From: Bugula neritina | Taxonomy: Eukaryota > Bryozoa > Gymnolaemata > Cheilostomatida > Bugulidae | Assembly: GCA_964035545.1 (NCBI GenBank) | Contig: OZ037767.1 | Location: 26,831,628-26,895,627 of the forward strand | Reading direction: 5' to 3' | Length of the DNA: 64,000 nt | Shown here: positions 15,001 to 26,684 of the stretch, one piece after another | Numbering within the stretch: position 1 is the stretch's first letter | How the letters are laid out: every line of letters begins with the position of its first letter | Program-made: the position numbers and the translations under genes | The notes under the pieces: model-generated | Told to the model about the DNA's origin: nothing | Database searches by the model: none | What the model saw: only the letters and a program-made list of their open reading frames with translations

Positions 15001-18000
15001 ACATAATGCTATTGGCTGGTGCTGATTTTCTTGCCTTTTGTCCTAATGGCGCAGGAGGTGTTGCTATAGGAGAAGCTGCCATGAAAGACCTCTTGAAAGC
15101 CGTTCCCTGGTCTCTGTGAACGTGAGAAAATCTCTTAACTGAGTTTTCAAATGTCTTCTGGGATACTCTCAGCTGTTGAAGTAGTGCAGTGTGGGCTTTG
15201 CCGAGGGTCTGTAGCTTATTGAAAGAGGGCCCTCTAGTGCTACCATTGCTTCGGTACATTGTGCCGGGTGTGTGCGCTCTGTGATCTGTGTCAGAGGGTT
15301 GAACGTCAACTAGATTATCTTGGTTGATGTAGCTGGCCATACTAACGTTGCGAAAGGATAAGGGCCTATTGGCTAATCTACTCCAGTCATGTTTTACTTT
15401 GTGGTACTCACTTTGAAGCCTTGTCAACGTTTTGTTCTCTTCTTCTTGCAGGCGTTTCATTTCTTTTTCATGTAGATTGGCATCTCGGTCTGAGCCTTTC
15501 TCAGCTGAGACAATTTTCCGTATAATTTTCTTGCCCATGTTACTCTTAGTGTGACTGAGCATCTTATTCGCTGCTTCTATTCTACTTTCTGCAGTGACAC
15601 AACACCCAACAATGTGCTTAATAACAATCCTGCACCTGTATTATACTATCAACATTACTGGCATTGCTGTTGCCACGGAGAAAATTGCCTTTTGTTTATA
15701 TTTGAAATTATAATAGCTTTCCTTTAATTTGAAAAATAATTATAACACCGTTTGTATCAAGAAGACAAAATCGATATTGTTTGCAGTAAATGAATCAAAA
15801 TCAATTTGCAATTCTACTAAAAGCAATAATTACGATGAAAATATTTATTTCATGCTAGAAGCTAGTTAGCATTGTATAAATTTATTCCGTAATGGAGGCA
15901 TATTTTAGTCTAATATAAAATTGCTTGATAATCTCTGGCCGCTTATTTTGGTTTAAATGTTTAGACACATATCATATGTAATTTACTCTAGTTTCTAGTT
16001 TAGCATGCTCTACATCAGCATCATCTACTTCCTGTAGTTGTGTTGTAAAAGTAAAATTACATAGTCAGTATTTTAACTATTTACCTGAACTTTTTAATTT
16101 TTAAAATATGCTCAAAATTATTGTGTAGTTATGGTGACTGCAAAACATAACACAGACTTTTAAATGGTTTTTGCAATCTGTAGAGATGGAAAATCAGGTT
16201 ACTATATATATCATCAGACTGCACCAGCATTGTGCAATACATCTGCTGTTACATCTGCATCTATTCTAGCCTGATCCATACTTTGGTGAAGATGCAAACA
16301 AACAAGATGAAAATGAAGAGCAGGATGGTTTTGACCTACCTGAAGACCTTGACCTTGATGAGGGCGAGGAGAAAGCGGGAGAGGACGAGATTAGTGAGGA
16401 ACCAATGGACGTTGAGGATGAGGGCCATGAAGGGGAAGAGAGCCCAGAAAATGAGATCGAGGAGACAAATCCCGAGGATGAGGTGCAATTGAAACAAAGT
16501 TTAAATTATTACATATTATATATTAGACTATGTAATTATTGATATATAAATTGCTATATGTTAATATTACATAATAAATTTAGTGTAGATATCCTAATGT
16601 CAAGTGCATTCATGGATGTAGTGAGTTTTTGGTTCTGTGTGAAAAAATGTTGTTTTGGATAGCCTATTTTACGCTCAAAATTTTAGCTCAACATCCTACA
16701 TGTTCACACCTCAGTACTACAAGTATATCTTCATGCTAATAAGCTCCTATACCTCCATGTACCTTGATATACCTTGATGTTATTACAGCAATAATGAAAC
16801 ATTTGTGTTGTTTCTGCTATTTGACTTTCAAATCTAATTTAATTATTTGAATATAAAATATTTGTCATTTAATTACTGAATTATTAACAGTAATGCCACA
16901 TTTCTATTTTCATTATAAATGAAGTTGGTGTGTATCTCACACCATTTTTATCTCGTATTCTGCGATACTTGTTCCACTCTGATTGGCTGACTAGCCACAT
17001 GTTGCTATGGTAACACGTATTTTATGTCTGGTAATGGAAGGTTGACAAAGAAGAGCCTGGTCAAGTGGAGGAGCCAGATGTCTCGGAGATGAATCCAGAT
17101 GAAGTGAATAAAGAAGATCAGAAAGTGGAGTCGTGTGGAGCCAGTTCGCAGACTGCAGACGATCAAATCATAGAGCAGACGGCCCAGGACAGAGGTACTA
17201 CAACTCCTATATAGTTAGCACAGTTTAATTAATATACTGTTGAGATTTTCTGCCCAGCTTTTTGTAGCTATAGACTTCAAAAGGAAACCTTGTAAAGTGC
17301 TGCTGTAAAAAGGCTGCAGTTCATCTCTGATTACTTCATCTACTTGAGTTTGGGCTCGTAGCTTAAAAGTTGAGCTTCTTTCTTGTTAACTAATCATGGT
17401 GCTGGACAACCTATGTGTGTTTAAGTTGTTATATCAGTAATTAAGAATAACATGTGGGAATGTTGCTGTGGAATGTTACTGGTCCACAATAGATGTCAAC
17501 TAATCAAATTACCACCTGATATCTTCTTTACTCGTTAACGACCAGCTTTCCAAATATTAAACAGAGAAGGAGTTGTGAGCAAAATTGTCTGTCCCATGGC
17601 ACTCTAGAGATATGTTGGCTACACCATTGCCACGCAGAAAGTGCACTCCTGGAAAATTTACATTATTTGGAAGGAAAAGCTAACTTATTTAAAAATTCAA
17701 TATTTGTGCTTTCAGATAGTATTATTTAAAGTTACCAGGCAGTTAGACAAATTTAGTGTTAGGTGCTAAGGCTAATCTTTGTGAGGTTGTAAGATCCCCT
17801 TCATTATATAATGCATGTGACTTGTATGCTGGGTTTGGTATTGCAGGAGGGGAAACAGAATCCAAAGAGGACCAGGGCACTGGCCAATCAGAAAGCTCCT
17901 TACAGAAGGAGGCCGGACTTGGAGATTCATATCAGACAGGTTCAGCTGACAATGCTGAAGACAATGAGGTTTGTTAGACTTTGCAAGTTGTGAGAACATA

Positions 18001-20157
18001 TAAATTAGATCTCGACTACTGATTATTATCTGATCTTGTGATGTGTGTACACAGAGACATCAGTCGATGGAATGTAACTCAGACAACACCGACGACAAAC
18101 GGGTTCTTGGTGACACTGAAGACAAGGTGACCAGGCAGCTTGATACTATTCAATCCACTAAAGATAGACAAGCACCTGCTAAGCAGCAGCGAACTAACCC
18201 CACTTCCAACAGTCTTTACGAGCACATCACAGCAGAAGAAAAGGAGGTATTTCCTGTTTCCTGAGGCTACTTGGTGGAATTGAATTTTTGTTAATTTGTG
18301 GAACTCGTATTCTTAATAGAGTTGACCCTTTCATTTGTAGACTGCAGACGCGCAAACTATGGATGCGGCAAATGAGCAGGAAGTTGAGGAGCAGCAGAAG
18401 GATGACGGTATGGAGACTGAGCAGACGGATAATTTGCCAGCCCAAGAGACTCCTGCTAAGCAGAAGATTGAGGAAACGGTGAAGCTGAGTGCTAAAGAAA
18501 TGTCGGACAAACTTTCCAAATCCAAAGAAAGACAAGAGACTGACACCACAGAGAAGATGGTGAGTTTTTTGGTTAATATAACTTTTTGCTGCGCTGAGTT
18601 AACTGGGATACTTGTGTGACGTCAACGTGAGTGAGTGAGTGAGTGAGAGAGTGAGTGAGTGAGTGAGTGAGTGAGTGAGTGAGTGAGTGAGTGAGTGAGC
18701 GAGCGAGGGAGGGAGGAGGTAAGTGAACTTCGTGAGCTACTGTCACATTTGCATGTCTGAGTATGATGGCTATTTCTGACTGTTTTGTTACCATTCTGCA
18801 GGAAGAAGATGGAGATGATTTGAATGCTGAGACGGAAGACGTGGAGCAGGATGTAGATGAGCGAGCACTAAACAGAGACTCCACTATACACACAGATATG
18901 GAGCTACTCCGCCTCTCTCACCAGGTGACTGTAGTGTAGATCTAGTCTCTAGTAACTAAATGGTTTATATCTGCATTTGTAGCGCTAGAAGGTCAAAGGT
19001 TAGTTGCAGTTCTTTGCCGACTTGGCTTGCTTAAGCGACATACACCGGCTTTCCATGTACCGATCTCATATCGATCTTGGCGAGATCGATCCATGGAAAG
19101 ACGCCAAAGATCGATCTCCGTCGTTCTGAGCTGGTCGGTCTGTGGAGCTCGAACTCAGATCGATCTCATGTCAATAAGACCATGGAAAGACGCTAGATCG
19201 ATCTGAGAAGTAGAAAAAGACTGCTCGCTACAATGTTGTCTGCTAATAAAAATGATAACTTGTTGATAATTACTAAGCAAAGTATTAAATAATTATGATA
19301 GCCACCTTTTCAGATGCCAAAACTTTGACTTTTAGCACAATGATTAAGAAAACTCAATTATATGCAGTAGAAGGCAAAAAAATGGGAGAATTTAAATTGA
19401 ATTTAAATGACTATTAAAACTTAGTTTCATTAGCTATTTTCTTTGTAATTTTAAGCCTAACAGTCCTGTAAGTTTATTATTAATCTGCAAGACAGCCATT
19501 AATTTTATATAAGCTGTCTAGCTAAAAAATTAAAATTAATTATTTTAAATTGGCCAAATTACCGTACCCTGAAAGCTTTGCTGCGTATATTTTATAGCTG
19601 GGATTAAATTTTAGACTACGACCACCTTTTTTTCAACAGTAGTAGCTTTAATCACTCAAATAGGTAAACAAAATATACTTTTCAAGTATCCTTCACTCAA
19701 GAGGAGGCAACTTCGCGAGATCGATCTGACACTCTCATGGAAAAACGATCGATCTGAGCACATTTCTCAGATCGATCTCAGCGAGATCGATCTGAGATCG
19801 GTACATGGAAAGCCCGTGATAGTATACCCTCTTATGCTACAGGAGCTTTCGGAAATCAAGCAAGATTTGGAGCAGAAAGTAGCTGATTGGGGAAGTCAAA
19901 CAAGTTTTGAACTTAGTGAGAGCGAGGCTAGGAAGGCATGGGAGAAGTATGATGCAGTTACGAAATCCACAAGTCATGAGTTGTGTGAGCAGCTTAGGCT
20001 AATACTGGAGCCAACGCAGGTGGCAAAGTTGAAGTGAGTGTCTACAGTGTCAATTGGATTCACTGACAGTAGCACACAGTGGTATTATGGTACTGTGCTA
20101 GTAGTAGTAGCAACAGTAGTAGTAGTAGTAGTGACGGTAGTGGTAGTAATAGTAGTG

Positions 20158-20188
<31 letters not shown>

Positions 20189-20235
20189 TAATAGTAGTGG
20201 TAGTGGTAGTAGTGGTAGGAGTAATGGCAGTAGTG

Positions 20236-20311
<76 letters not shown>

Positions 20312-22378
20312 TAGTAGTGGTAGTAGTAGTGGTAGTAGTAGTGGTAGTAGTAGTGGTAGTAGCAGTAGTACTATGCATTACCAGTATCTCATAGTATGCA
20401 TTGTTTGTATTACCTAGCAGTAGTAGCAGACGTGTATCTTATATGATTGCAGAGGTGATTATCGAACCGGAAAAAGACTGAACATGCGTAAAGTCATCAC
20501 CTACATAGCTAGCCAGTTCAGGAAAGATGCCATATGGCTGCGTCGAACTGAACCAAGTAAAAGAGAGTACCAGATTGCCATAGCGGTTGATGATTCGTCT
20601 AGCATGCTGGACAATCACTCTAAACAGTTGGCTTTTGAAGCTCTAGCCTGCATCTCGAACGCTCTAACTTATTTGCAAGCGGGAGAAATGTCCATCGTGA
20701 GGTAAGGGGGCAATGAATCAACATTTAATGTAGTTATGCAGTGACAGGTGGCTTCAGGTTGCTAGTGTATTACAGTTACAGTCCATGCTGTCTAACAACG
20801 ACTATTGAGATGGTCTTAGTGACCATACTCGCCGTGCTCTAAACTTATTCATTGTTTTTATTCTACGCGTGCAGTTTTGGTGAAGATGTGAAAATGATTC
20901 ATGACTTCAGCTCTCACTTCTCTTGGAATGATGGAGGTAACGTTCTACGCAGCTTCTCTTTCAATCAGAAGAAAACCAAAATCGCACATGTAAGTACTTG
21001 TGCCACGTCATGTGACTAGCTGCTTTGTGTCATGTCATGTGACTAGCTGCTTTGTGTCACATCGTGTGACTAACTGCTTTGTGTCACGTCATGTGACTAG
21101 CTGCTTTGTGTCACATCATGTTACTAACATTTTGCTATTGATGCACTAAAAGGAGTTTATGGTAATGTATTTCCTCCAGAATTCAGTGTCTTTTTTTAAT
21201 TGTTTCTCAGAATAATCAATTATATTACACGGTTAAATCAGCCTGTCTTATTTCTAAGAGAGAAATACACTTTGCAAACATCAACCAGGCTATCATTGAA
21301 GCTAGATAGATTATTGGGCAGTGTAGCTTTGGTAACTCCTTCCTGGCCATCTTAATGAAAAATTTAACCATACATTTTCATTAGTTTTTGTTACTAAATA
21401 GCTTCGACTGTAGATTGTGAAGATAATCTTTGCACTCATGGGGCTATCATAACTAACTATGAAGCTCGCGTGTTTGAAAATTCAAAAAATTTGGCATTCC
21501 TGCATATCTATGCATGTTATTTCTTGAGTTTGTTGATACTTATCAACCCATTGTGTGCAATGTATAAGCCTATTATTGCACAATATATGTTACAGATGTT
21601 AAATACGATGTGCAGTAAGTTCCAGACAATGAGACGCACTGGTAGTACATCTGGAAGACATCAATTAGCTCAGCTGTTGATGGTTGTGTCCGATGGCAGG
21701 GGCTTGTTTCTTGAGGGTGTAGAGAAAGTGAAACAAGCTGTAAGAATGGCCATAAGCTCTGGAATATTCCTTGTGTTTGTGGTCATCGATAATCCACATG
21801 GCAAGGTAATGCGATTTATTAGCATATTATATATTACATCATTATCGTGCGTAGTATAACTACTATATTGTGAATTGTGGTATTATGTAGTATATCTTTA
21901 TATTATATAATAATTAATTATATTATATAATAGATATTCATATTATATAATATATATTCATGTTATATACTATATATCCTAAATTCCAATATATAATAAA
22001 ATTAGTGCCTACTAAACTTTTTTTTTATGAAGTTAGGGCTACTACTAGCAGCTGTGTTATCATATCCAAGAATTATTTATGATGTTACAAATGAGCTGTG
22101 GGTGACTGAGTTATTTGTAAAGTCAATAATTTACTAGATGTATCAACTCATAGCAACCAACCTAGCTTTTAATTGCAGTCATTATGGTTGTATTGTAGGA
22201 CTCCATACTGGATATTAAGATGCCCGTTTTCTCCGAGTCAGGAGTACCACAGATAAAGTCGTATATGGACAGTTTTCCTTTCCCATTTTATGTCATTCTG
22301 CGAGACATTGATTCGCTTCCCACTACACTCGGTGATGCTCTACGGCAATGGTTTGAACTGGTCACATCACAGACGTAA
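1..22378 (+). CDS. MDN1: Midasin (MDN1/Rea1), C-terminal ~2,340 residues, 5' partial
   Basis: Midasin is the giant AAA+ ATPase that strips assembly factors from pre-60S ribosomes in the nucleus. The window holds the linker, the Asp/Glu-rich domain (about 11956-18924) and the MIDAS domain (20453-22378, DxSxS at 20589-20603, later a SDGRG motif). Exons: 1-206, 454-587, 910-1046, 1227-1409, 1743-1964, 2104-2288, 2394-2655, 3087-3188 or 3197, 3551-3710, 3837-4011, 4347-4428, 4845-5098, 5406-5596, 6128-6342, 6871-7180, 7582-7728, 8534-8654, 8928-9033, 9250-9646, 9762-9888, 10266-10462, 11038-11564, 11956-12075, 12407-12562, 13064-13210, 13476-13664, 16270-16482, 17041-17194, 17847-17968, 18055-18246, 18341-18559, 18802-18924, 19843-20033, 20453-20701, 20875-20989, 21596-21805, 22199-22378. 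All phases agree; the sum is 7,020 nt ending in TAA. Motifs recalled from human midasin recur in order: GFCLPEELS, LWGDDD, QLCEQLRLILEPTQ, NMRKV, QWFELVT. The six AAA modules lie upstream. AATAAA at 22828 and 22889 are candidate poly(A) signals. Confidence 0.96.
3200..3420 (+). repeat. GTA/GTTGAAGTA-rich degenerate microsatellite
   Basis: Loose tandem runs built from GTAGTT, GTACTA and GTTGAAGTA, ending in a short GCA run, fill the intron after MDN1 exon 8. It starts within a few bases of the donor site, so the exon end is ambiguous: CAG|GCACGT at 3188 or GGA|GTAATT at 3197, both phase 0. Open frames through it are repeat artefacts. Confidence 0.85.
7952..8486 (+). repeat. 26-bp minisatellite, about 20 copies, MDN1 intron
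   Basis: Head-to-tail units with consensus TAGTGACATCACC followed by TRGTRGTGCTAGC (26 bp). Variants mostly change the bases after CACC (AG, TG, GG) and one A to G or C in GACATC. It ends just upstream of the exon at 8534. There are no spacers, so it is a minisatellite rather than an interspersed-repeat array. Confidence 0.95.
9403..9600 (+). repeat. Coding 18-bp minisatellite in MDN1 (QQVPST x11)
   Basis: Eleven perfect or near-perfect copies of an 18-bp unit (198 bp) lie inside MDN1 exon 9250-9646. In the MDN1 frame they read QQVPST ten times, then QQVPSS. The unit length is a multiple of three, so copy-number changes keep the frame. All other frames are open too, which explains the misleading antisense ORFs there. 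It lies in the linker, before the acidic region. Confidence 0.95.
14210..15562 (-). CDS. Unrecognised intronless gene nested antisense in an MDN1 intron
   Basis: An uninterrupted 450-codon frame lies on the strand opposite to its host, wholly inside the MDN1 intron 13665-16269. I do not recognise the family. The protein is basic and Ser/Thr/Gln-rich. A probable coiled coil (Lys/Glu-rich, around residues 30-60) is followed by a long low-complexity middle with one DCKQC pair of cysteines, and a charged C-terminus with an RKEELRVNAKVGRFLEDLDEF stretch split here as RKEELRV and GRFLEDLDEF. No signal peptide or membrane segment is visible. Two starts are possible: 15562 (MLSH) and 15538 (MGKK); the second has A at -3 and G at +4 and looks stronger. 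AATAAA on the minus strand at 14124-14129 lies about 80 nt after the stop. A lone 1.35-kb frame in AT-rich intron DNA, with a poly(A) signal, is unlikely by chance. Confidence 0.8.
   Translation of the reverse strand: MLSHTKSNMGKKIIRKIVSAEKGSDRDANLHEKEMKRLQEEENKTLTRLQSEYHKVKHDWSRLANRPLSFRNVSMASYINQDNLVDVQPSDTDHRAHTPGTMYRSNGSTRGPSFNKLQTLGKAHTALLQQLRVSQKTFENSVKRFSHVHRDQGTAFKRSFMAASPIATPPAPLGQKARKSAPANSIMLPRAERNPMNKPSTLISQTHACRGIGSKYVYKQDCKQCTRLINTRIVSLVKSQDIAISKRQPSSKKLVEDTIERPAADNQVYRERSLPTFLHDEKLRRHATLSTKSLPSHSPSTLFNGGEIKRKLSAENFDNTVYHQLNRLQPIHHQLNKHTTQQSASESRNKESKVSFYNVVSRSISPTTNEREEQKFSWKESSSDKNLDKTVETQKAGEISQLNPKRVMKLMKVVARKEELRVNAKVGRFLEDLDEFIRMNKDSQRKRQII
18627..18717 (+). repeat. (GTGA)n tetranucleotide repeat, MDN1 intron
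   Basis: About 20 GTGA/GAGT units grade into GAGC and GGGA at the 3' end. It lies between MDN1 exons 18341-18559 and 18802-18924. The antisense frame reading repeated LTHS is an artefact of this repeat. Confidence 0.95.
19043..19818. mobile_element. Non-autonomous DNA transposon (MITE-like), 776 bp, CAC...GTG ends
   Basis: Terminal inverted repeats of 35 bp (19043-19077 and 19784-19818) differ at two positions. Each begins CAC(C/G)GGCTTTCC. The element is flanked by ATA on both sides (19040-19042 and 19819-19821), a likely 3-bp target duplication. Both ends carry dense copies of the palindrome AGATCGATCT or its core (about four per end) and copies of CCATGGAAA. The interior is AT-rich with no coding frame. 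It sits in the MDN1 intron 18925-19842 and its right end is about 24 bp from the acceptor. The 3-bp duplication and CAC ends recall CACTA/EnSpm-type elements; that placement is inference. Confidence 0.85.
20097..20371 (+). repeat. (AGT)n trinucleotide microsatellite, MDN1 intron
   Basis: A nearly continuous run of AGT/GTA triplets with scattered GGT and AAT variants lies between MDN1 exons 19843-20033 and 20453-20701. Its poly-Ser, poly-Val and antisense poly-Thr frames are not genes. Confidence 0.97.
21001..21128 (+). repeat. 27-bp tandem repeat, about 4.5 copies, MDN1 intron
   Basis: Units of CATGTGACTAGCTGCTTTG followed by TGTCACRT recur every 27 bp, directly downstream of the MDN1 donor at 20989. 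Confidence 0.9.
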
Positions 22379-23032
22379 CGTCACATCACAGAAGGGAAAG
22401 GAAGTCGCAGTAATACAACTGAAACTATAGTTTTGTAAAGGCAGTTGTCTGCATAGGATTTACTCTCACATTTATAATGATACTGGCCAAGCACTGCTAG
22501 TCATATCGTATGTAGCAAATATAACCTTAGTTTTACTGATATGGCGTGTGGCTGTGCTACCCCATCAATTGGACTTAGAGACAGGTTATAAGTAGGCCTA
22601 CCTGTGGTTATATTTTCCATGCTATGCTATCTATTGTAGGCCTATTCTGCAATGCATTATTATGTCTTATGGTAATATAGTTTTATGGTCGACTATGGAG
22701 TACAAATGCAATGTACATACTTACTGTCCTGCAATAGTATTTATAATCAAAACCAATGGTGAAATGATTTTATTATGGTGTCCGCTTTGTTTTAAAAAAT
22801 TATGCCATAATTTATCTTATCTCAAGTAATAAAAGGGATGTTATTCATTATTCCTTCTTTTATGCTTAGTAATTAAGGCAAACAATTCAATAAACATTAG
22901 ATAAGAATATTTTCAAGACTTCGCCTGGGACCGCTGTGATTGTTGAGTGTCCGTATAGATAATTCACTAAGCAGCATCATTCAAAGTGAGGTAGGTTTAA
23001 CCTCACCACCCTTTACCACAACTATTGCTACA
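22379..23032. other. Intergenic: MDN1 3' flank and 5' flank of the next gene
   Basis: No coding frame is supported. It contains candidate MDN1 poly(A) signals (AATAAA at 22828 and 22889). The 5' untranslated leader of the following gene probably lies in the last 100 bases. No clear TATA box is visible. Confidence 0.6.
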
Positions 23033-26000
23033 ATGCCATCAGAGGCAATAGAAATTATTGATAAACATGGAGAAGTGGTTCGCCCAAGAGATCGAGGTAA
23101 ATCTTACAATTCTCATTCATTTTTCCCTACAGTTATGTTCGGGTAAAATTTTATTTTGTTTTTGACTATAGATGAAAAACCAAAATCATTTTCAATCAAC
23201 ATATTAATATAGATCTGCACTAACTCTTGTACTATGATGTAATTTCCTTTTCATTAACTCGCAGCGTTGTCTGTTGTTTTATTTCAGAGTTAGACACGAC
23301 AGAGTGTAGAGATATTGAAGAATTAAACTATTCTAGACATAGCAATGGTGACTATCTGAAACCTTGTAGTAACAGCAACTCCGTTGTTAGGAGAAATAAA
23401 TGGTATGATCACAGGCTAAGGAAAACCCTCAGCAGGTCAGTGACATAGTTGTACATTTTGTCAGCATTCAATACCGGAATATGCCAAGTCACTTTTTCTG
23501 TATTAGCTTTTCTGCATTAGGGCCTAAATAATCAACTATATGAAGACTAAGTCTCAAAAAGCAAACTCTAAAAAGTTTGAAAAAAGTGATATTTTGAAAG
23601 ATTTTTTAAGCAATAACGTAAATTTAATTTTATTTCCACTGAAGTTTTAAGCATTTAAGATGCTATCAATATACTGACAACTGATGACAAGTATTCACCC
23701 TTCTGCTACAAGAGAATGCTTGTTCTGATATTTGTGCAAACTTTGAAAATCCTGCCTAAATTTTATCTAAAAAACATTACAGACAAATAAATGTTAATTT
23801 CTGTGTAATTTAACAGATAATGAAGTGAAATCTTCCAATTTTAGTTACCAGATCTCATTGGTTTCAATATCCCTACTTTACTGTGTGGAAGTTTTTGTCT
23901 CACCTTGCTTAGGACTTCGACATCATTAAGAATTAGACTCGCCCGTTGGGAGAATGAACTCTTTAACTTTGAACATCAAAATTTGTTCTATTTTTATCTG
24001 CTTGATAAGCGGCTGAGCGTGTTACATATTAGCTAATAAAGTTCTTAAATATAACTTCTTTTTACTAGATTTTATAATGCTACATACTATTATAATATAA
24101 TATATAAGTGTCCTTACTCAAAAAATGCTACAAATTGTATTGTATATACATGTGCACACTTGAACACGTGCTATATATCCACAGGTATGAGAATGAAGAA
24201 AGGCTGATGATTCGTTCTCACAAGTGGCAGCAGCAGCAGTTTTTCATCTCCCAGGTCTTTGACAGAGCTGGGAAGATTCGCTACAGCAAGCCTTCTCCAA
24301 GTTCGCTGTCTGAGCAAAAGAGAGAGAAGTATATTGGTCAGCATCACCCTTCTGAACAAACTTCTACTGCTAAGGTAGAATAGTAATACTGACAGGTTAA
24401 CAATAGCTACACAATGTCAGTATGAGCAATATGGCAATGTCGGTGTTTGTTGTGGCATACAAACTGAAGTTGTATGATTCTATAGTTGAAGTTGCTACTA
24501 AGTTTGTAGTCCACATGTTTGATTATGTTAGCTGTTGAAAAATGGTTTGCAAGTCTTGATAGAGCAACTCAGCTTAAATAATATGATTTGTTTAAATTAA
24601 AACCACTGAAGTTGATATTTGTGATTCACATGAAAGTTTGATTGTTTAGAGTAAGTCTATAGCAGCTCTCAGAGATGGGCTATTTAAGAGTCAAACCACT
24701 TCAGTTCCAGCCAATGTTCTGAGACACGAAACTATGACAAAGAAATTAGATGTTCAAGAAAAACTGGAGCTAAACAATGTCAAAGATCTTCAAATGCAAA
24801 TGGCAAAGTATGTCAAGACAGCAAATAATCATAACAAAGTTGTTAAATAAACAGAAAACATGACTGGAGGTTACAGATTCATACTGATTGGCTCAATTTT
24901 AAGTCATAGCTTTTAACTTTTCCTATGTGCAGCTAAATACGTTAGTAGCCAACATATGTTACATATTGTAATTCTATATTTGCTTTCTCAACTCTTTTCT
25001 GCTAGACTTAATGGACTGCTGCACAAGATAAGGCCATTTGGATTAGTTGCACTCAGTAGTTTTAATTTTTTTAATTTAAATAAGTTTTTGAACTTGTCAT
25101 ATTTATCTGATCCTGTATATAACTTATTTATTTTAAACTGTTTTAAATTTATCAATCAGCCTTTTATTATCAGGGTACGGCTGCCGAGTATCATAGAGTT
25201 ATCTCCTGCTGATAAAGAGAAATATAAATGGAAATCTCAAGTTGATCAACAGCAGGTTTTGCGCAAAAAAGCTGGTGATCACCAGCAGAAGAAGGACTTT
25301 GTTAAAGAGACCAGGTCTAATATTTTCACCAGCAAGTATGTTATACATGTGTAATTTTGTTTTATAAAGGTTTAAATATATTAGCATAAGATTCGATGTT
25401 TATTGGGCTTGACCAACACACACGCACACGCACCCACACACACACACACACACACCCTAGATATGAACTGATGAGTAGATGAGCCTAGCTTCATACATTT
25501 ACTGCTATTGTAACAGATGGCTAACTACTTGGACGAGATTCACTGTAATTTAATAACAATTTTTTTCTAACTAGCAAATTTATATGTAAAGCATTTATTT
25601 GAGATACGAATACAAACAATATACAGATTAAAAATAACAACTTCATTCAGTAGAACTTATCAGATATATTCTGATGCTTTATTGTGTCATAAAATCTGCC
25701 TCTTTGAAATTAGTTATATTTGCCATTGTTATGCATATTCAAGTGGATAATGCTTATCTTAAAGTTGTAGCCGGCATAAACCAAGCAGCAATATAAACTT
25801 GGACCATAATATATACCATATAATAGTAATTTTGCACACCATAGCTTTTAACAAAACTTTGTAGGTTGTGGTTGCTATAGCAACATATCACTAACAGTTG
25901 TGCAGCTCGATGCATTATTCCATTATACGGTTATGTCATTCCCAAATTGCACTTGTGCATTTCAAATTGAAAGAAGCTATATTACTGGAGATCAAAAACG

Positions 26001-26684
26001 GTATTTTAGATATATATTGCGTTACAAATAATTTTAATGCAACTGATTGAACATTTTATACAGATCTAAGAGAATGTGTGACGATCAAGTCTTATGGCAG
26101 ATTGTAGCCCACCTTCCTACAAAACTGATGAAAACAGCGTATCAAAGTGGTTACAAACTCATTGAAGATCGCCAAAGGTAAGGCAATGTATCAAACTCGA
26201 TGTAATAATCTCAAATGATGCAAGTTGTCAGGTTTGATAGACTTTTACCACATTTGCCTGTACTTTGAATGCAGATAGATATAATATATGTTCGAAAAGC
26301 TGTAAAATAGAAGCAATCCAACCTATAACAAATTTATAACATACACATGTAGTTGAACATTTCAATAACCTTAAATGCTATTAGCTCGCAAAGTCCTAAC
26401 GGTAGTAGTTTGTAAGTGGCTTTTTGATATATTATTAAATATATTTAAACTATTTTTTATTATGTTATACGCAATACTAATGGTATTTCATATTAATATT
26501 AACATATCATATAATATACCAGTACTATACCATATGATGTTTCCCAATAATATTTGAGTAATCTATATTATTATACTGCAGGAAATATATTCAAAGAAAT
26601 AAAGAAAGAATTGAGGAACTGAGAGTGATGTCCAATCAGACAACAGCACCATCTCCATTCGATTTCCATGTCATAGATGAGTGA
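23033..26684 (+). CDS. Unrecognised 312-residue gene, seven exons
   Basis: Exons 23033-23096, 23288-23435, 24185-24374, 24650-24807, 25174-25335 (or 25314), 26064-26177 and 26582-26684 join in consistent phase to 939 nt, from ATG (MPSEAIEI) to TGA (FHVIDE). I do not recognise the family. The product looks soluble, basic and rich in Lys, Gln and Glu. Its second half reads as mostly helical, with an LPSIIELSPADKEKY motif, a DDQVLWQIVAHLP segment and a Lys/Arg/Glu-rich final helix. No signal peptide, membrane span or catalytic motif is visible. Several junctions split an Arg or Lys codon at phase 2. For exon 5 the GTATGT donor at 25336 is stronger than GTCTAA at 25315, and both keep phase. The gene is colinear with MDN1 but about 650 bp downstream. 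The splice model is solid; function is unknown. Confidence 0.75.
25415..25456 (+). repeat. (CA)n dinucleotide repeat
   Basis: A short imperfect CA microsatellite with CG interruptions lies in the intron between exons 25174-25335 and 26064-26177 of the unrecognised gene. Confidence 0.9.

Noticed and set aside
18573-18893. Antisense frame rich in LTHS repeats
   Set aside because: Made by the GTGA tetranucleotide repeat plus the antisense of an MDN1 exon.
20038-20417. Long frames of poly-Val, poly-Ser/Gly and antisense poly-Thr
   Set aside because: Products of the AGT microsatellite, open in every frame, inside an MDN1 intron.
24956-25354. Whole 132-codon frame as coding
   Set aside because: Only its end (25174-25335) is an exon; the start is AT-rich intron with hydrophobic chance codons.
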